Assembly (NCBI GenBank): GCA_028277195.1 | Contig: JANQGS010000260.1 | Span: 1 to 7,450, forward strand | Direction of reading: 5' to 3' | DNA: 7,450 nucleotides | From: Candidatus Gastranaerophilales bacterium | GTDB lineage: Bacteria; Cyanobacteriota; Vampirovibrionia; Gastranaerophilales; UBA9971 | Part shown: positions 5,375 through 7,450 of the stretch, piece by piece | How the letters are laid out: the number at the start of each line of letters is the position of its first letter | Position numbering within the stretch: position 1 is the stretch's first letter | Notes under the pieces: model-generated | Database searches by the model: none | Seen by the model: only the letters and a program-made list of their open reading frames with translations | What the model was told of the DNA's origin: nothing | Program-made: the position numbers and the translations under genes

Positions 5375-5977
5375 ATGCGTGTTTTAAGACTTTTTGCCGT
5401 ATTTTGTTTTGTTTTTCTCTTACAAACCCAGGTTTGCTGTGCGGATCCCCTCTCAAAAGTATCCAAAAACCGGAAAATTTTGCAGGCCCTTAACCTCATG
5501 AATGGTACCAGCGCAGAATGGGCCAAAAGCGCCATCCTCGGAAACAATGTTTCCCGCAGGCCCGTAAAGGTCAGGTTCAGGAACCTTGCTGAAATATCCC
5601 GGAATTACGCTAATTATGACGCGCTCGGCTGGCAGGACGGGCGACAGTTGTTTATTTTTATCAATAAAAAACATTCCTCAGCCCCGGCTGAGGCCATAGC
5701 CAGCCTCTTAAGCCACGAAGCGGTACACCAGGACAAAAAAAATTCCCTTGAGGAGGAAACTTACGCCTGGGGGTATGAAGCTGATGTCTGGCTTCAAATG
5801 AAAAAGAAAAACCCTAAGCTAAAAAACATAAAAGGGGGCACTTACCCTCTCGTGGACAGGCTCAACATACTCTCCAGGAATTTTAAGAACGCTAATTATA
5901 CTACTAAAAAAATCAGGAATATGGTATACTCTAATCCCGGATACCAGGGCTTACCCCTTCATTCACCGGGGTTTTAA
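5375..5977 (+). CDS. Putative secreted zinc metallopeptidase-like protein (HEXXH)
   Basis: This 200-aa protein has a clear signal peptide: MRVLRLF, a hydrophobic core to about residue 17, and a likely cut after VCCA at residue 23. There is no proper lipobox despite the two Cys. The key motif is SHEAVHQD (113-120), an HEXXH zinc site with H114, E115 and H118, followed by LEEETYAW (125-132). One of those glutamates could be the third ligand, as in small gluzincins. The region before it (VKVRF at 64-68, RQLFIFIN at 90-97) looks like beta strands leading to the active-site helix. No named family is recognised, and activity is inferred from the motif only. The ATG is preceded by AGGTGG, 9 nt upstream. 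It is first in an operon with the next gene, 6 nt on, and both products are exported. Substrate unknown. Confidence 0.85.
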   Translation: MRVLRLFAVFCFVFLLQTQVCCADPLSKVSKNRKILQALNLMNGTSAEWAKSAILGNNVSRRPVKVRFRNLAEISRNYANYDALGWQDGRQLFIFINKKHSSAPAEAIASLLSHEAVHQDKKNSLEEETYAWGYEADVWLQMKKKNPKLKNIKGGTYPLVDRLNILSRNFKNANYTTKKIRNMVYSNPGYQGLPLHSPGF

Positions 5978-5983
5978 CTAAAT

Positions 5984-6571
5984 ATGAAACCGGCTAAATT
6001 TTTAATAATACTCTTAATGTTCTTACTGACAGGCACAAAAGCCCTTTGTGCGGTATTCTCGTTTGAGGCCGAACCTGATACCGGGGTTGCCCTGTTTCCC
6101 GCAGGGACAATGTTCAGGGTTGTATCGCAGGATAAGGTTTCCTCAAATGAAAGCAAAATCGGGGACAGGGTTTCATTTATGCTTGTATCGGATATAACCG
6201 TTGGCAAGTCGGTATGTATCCCCGAAGGGTCAATCTTCCTCGGGGAAGTGGTTGAACTGGAGCAGGCGCAGGAAGGCCGGAACGGCTATTTCCGGATAGC
6301 TGTCGTTGAGCTGGTTTTTGCTGACGGGTGGCGGACCTTAATAAACGCGCGGGTGATTGATAACAGCCGTACGGATATTATTGGAGGCAGGGTTACAAAA
6401 AGGGCGGAATATAAAAAAATCCCCCATTATATCCACCGAATCGGCCCGGTCGCCAAACTTGCAAGAACCGGACCCCGTGTTATAGGCCAGGACAGGGCCC
6501 TCTCCGCGGGAAAAGAGTTAATCATTGTGCTGGATAGGGATTTAGAGGTTAAGTACTTGCAGAAAATGTAA
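5984..6571 (+). CDS. Secreted protein of unknown function, probably beta-rich
   Basis: This 195-aa protein starts with a signal peptide: MKPAK, hydrophobic 6-16, likely cut after LCA at residue 23. The mature part alternates short hydrophobic strands with glycine turns: TMFRVV (42-47), RVSFMLVSDI (62-71), VCIPEGSIFLGEVVEL (77-92), YFRIAVVELVF (102-112), TLINARVI (118-125) and KELIIVLDRDLEV (177-189). The pattern of an entry strand, IPEGS..xGxV, and a closing LxxVLDRxLEV recalls small beta-barrel domains such as the VirB10/TrbI C-terminal fold, but I would not assign it to that family. The basic loop between (136-166) is rich in Arg and Lys. It starts 6 nt after the HEXXH gene with only a weak ribosome site, so translation is probably coupled. 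It may be a partner of that protein in the envelope; inference only. Confidence 0.85.
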   Translation: MKPAKFLIILLMFLLTGTKALCAVFSFEAEPDTGVALFPAGTMFRVVSQDKVSSNESKIGDRVSFMLVSDITVGKSVCIPEGSIFLGEVVELEQAQEGRNGYFRIAVVELVFADGWRTLINARVIDNSRTDIIGGRVTKRAEYKKIPHYIHRIGPVAKLARTGPRVIGQDRALSAGKELIIVLDRDLEVKYLQKM

Positions 6572-6767
6572 AAACCCGCTCATTCAAAGATATTGTAAGT
6601 ATATTCCGAATAGGGATTTTTCTGAAAATTAACAAAATTTTTAAGGTTTATATGAAATATAAATGCAAGATAAATATAAACCACTATAACTGCAACCACG
6701 TAAAACTCTCTTTTATTCATAAAGTGTAGTTTAATGGCGCGGGGTTAAGTTTTCATTGTAGTTTTTG
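6572..6767. other. Convergent intergenic spacer with an AT-rich dyad
   Basis: This AT-rich gap separates the tail-to-tail genes ending at 6571 and 6768. It holds one clear dyad: GGTTTATAT (6645-6653) and ATATAAACC (6674-6682), 9 bp perfect around 20 nt. TGTAGTTT also occurs twice, near 6726 and 6757. I see no strong intrinsic terminator on either strand, no tRNA, and only a 25-codon frame at 6652 that I do not accept as a gene. Confidence 0.6.
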
Positions 6768-7450
6768 TTAATCTTGCTCTCCCCAGGGCACAAGTTTATA
6801 CCCCACATTCGTGACGGTATGCAAATACCTCGGGTATTTCGGGCTGGGCTCAATCTTGTTTCGCAACCCGCCTATATGCACCCTGACCATACGTACGTCC
6901 TCGTCAGAATCATAGCCCCATACCTCGTTTAACAGGGTCGTGAGCCTTACAGGCCGGTTTATGTGCTGCATAAGGCAATATAAAATTTCAAATTCCGTGG
7001 GGGTAAGTTTTGCGAGTTTACTCTGAACATTAACCTCAAGGGAATCAGGATATAGCTTTAAATCGCCGCTTTCCAGCACTTCTTCCTTTGAGGGTGGGCT
7101 ATAACCGGTTCTTCTCAACAGGGCGCGCATCCTTACCAGCAATTCCTGGATGTCAAAGGGCTTAACCAGGTAGTCGTCAGCCCCGGAGCCAAAACCCGTA
7201 ACCTTATCCTCAAGCGTACCCTTTGCGGTAAGTAAAATGACCGGGGTATCCTTTGTTTTTACTGATTTTCTCAAGTTTTTACATACCTCAAACCCGTCCA
7301 TTTCCGGCATCATAACATCGAGAATAATCAGGTCATAATTGCCGTTCTGGGATTTTTGCAGGCCATCCAGCCCGTCAGAAGCGGCATCCGTATAAAAACC
7401 GCTCAGCTCCAGGTCAGTTGAGAGCCATTCCATTATTTCCGGGTCATCAT
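6768..7450 (-). CDS. OmpR/PhoB-family response regulator (5' end outside window)
   Basis: This is a two-domain DNA-binding response regulator. The frame stays open to base 7450, and upstream of the Met at 7433 it encodes DDPEI, the acidic pair that opens every receiver domain, so the true start is a few codons outside the window. Counting from that Met, the phospho-acceptor is D39 (IILDVMMPEMDGFEV), the switch Thr is T69 (VILLTAKG) and the conserved Lys is K91 (DDYLVKPFD). A short linker (about 108-122) leads to a winged-helix domain with LTPTEFEIL (143-151), the recognition helix near VRMVRVHIGGLRNKI (180-194) and the wing TVTNVGYKLV (206-215). All key residues are present, so it should be phosphorylatable. 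The partner kinase is not in view. Target genes are unknown, and cyanobacterial-style names (RpaA, NblR) would be guesses. Confidence 0.96.
   Translation of the reverse strand, partial: DDPEIMEWLSTDLELSGFYTDAASDGLDGLQKSQNGNYDLIILDVMMPEMDGFEVCKNLRKSVKTKDTPVILLTAKGTLEDKVTGFGSGADDYLVKPFDIQELLVRMRALLRRTGYSPPSKEEVLESGDLKLYPDSLEVNVQSKLAKLTPTEFEILYCLMQHINRPVRLTTLLNEVWGYDSDEDVRMVRVHIGGLRNKIEPSPKYPRYLHTVTNVGYKLVPWGEQD

Noticed and set aside
6652..6729. A 25-codon frame starting ATG AAA in the convergent spacer
   Set aside because: It is very short, rich in K and N as expected from AT-rich DNA, and overlaps the dyad. AAGG upstream is not enough to support it.
7431..7433. ATG at 7433 as the start of the response regulator
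   Set aside because: The frame continues upstream and encodes DDPEI, the conserved acidic pocket of the receiver domain, so this Met is internal.

Overview
The window looks like ordinary bacterial chromosome. It has Shine-Dalgarno sites, one TTG start, tightly packed co-directional genes and two tRNA genes without an encoded CCA end. Most genes are moderately GC-rich (about half G+C in the lines I counted) with AT-rich spacers. The mix of genes (two-domain response regulator, HEAT-repeat protein, archaeal-flavoured QueC, small secreted proteins of a style I associate with non-photosynthetic relatives of cyanobacteria) makes me lean weakly towards the Melainabacteria/Vampirovibrionia group. 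This is an impression, not a demonstration.

Layout. Bases 1-30 may hold the tail of a rightward gene. Bases 101-3563 carry a leftward cluster, in transcription order: HEAT-repeat protein, queC, dgt, a possible 49-codon ORF that exactly fills the next gap, and an Fe/Mn-family superoxide dismutase. The HEAT stop abuts the queC TTG, and queC and dgt are 5 bp apart, so these three are almost certainly one operon. A weak promoter lies at 3591-3619. Diverging from it is a good promoter (3672-3700) for tRNA-Cys(GCA).

Between tRNA-Cys (3720-3790) and tRNA-Val(GAC) (5085-5157) sits one AT-rich gene (3951-5006). It encodes an unrecognised protein built of three degenerate repeats of about 105 residues, each with a cysteine pair. 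Its base composition and codon choice differ from the rest of the window. The tRNA-Val has an unusual C at position 33.

Bases 5158-5374 are non-coding and hold two inverted repeats, a direct repeat and a probable promoter for a two-gene operon. That operon encodes a secreted HEXXH protein (putative zinc metallopeptidase) and a secreted protein of predicted beta-rich character. It converges on an OmpR/PhoB-type response regulator gene whose start lies beyond base 7450.

How they work together. The leftward operon groups 7-deazaguanine synthesis (QueC) with dNTP hydrolysis (dGTPase family), a scaffold-like HEAT protein and perhaps superoxide removal; no shared pathway is obvious. The HEXXH and beta-rich proteins are probably co-expressed envelope proteins. 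I see no recognisable defence system, CRISPR array, insertion sequence or rRNA. The best candidates for something undescribed are the tRNA-flanked repeat protein and the secreted HEXXH/beta pair.
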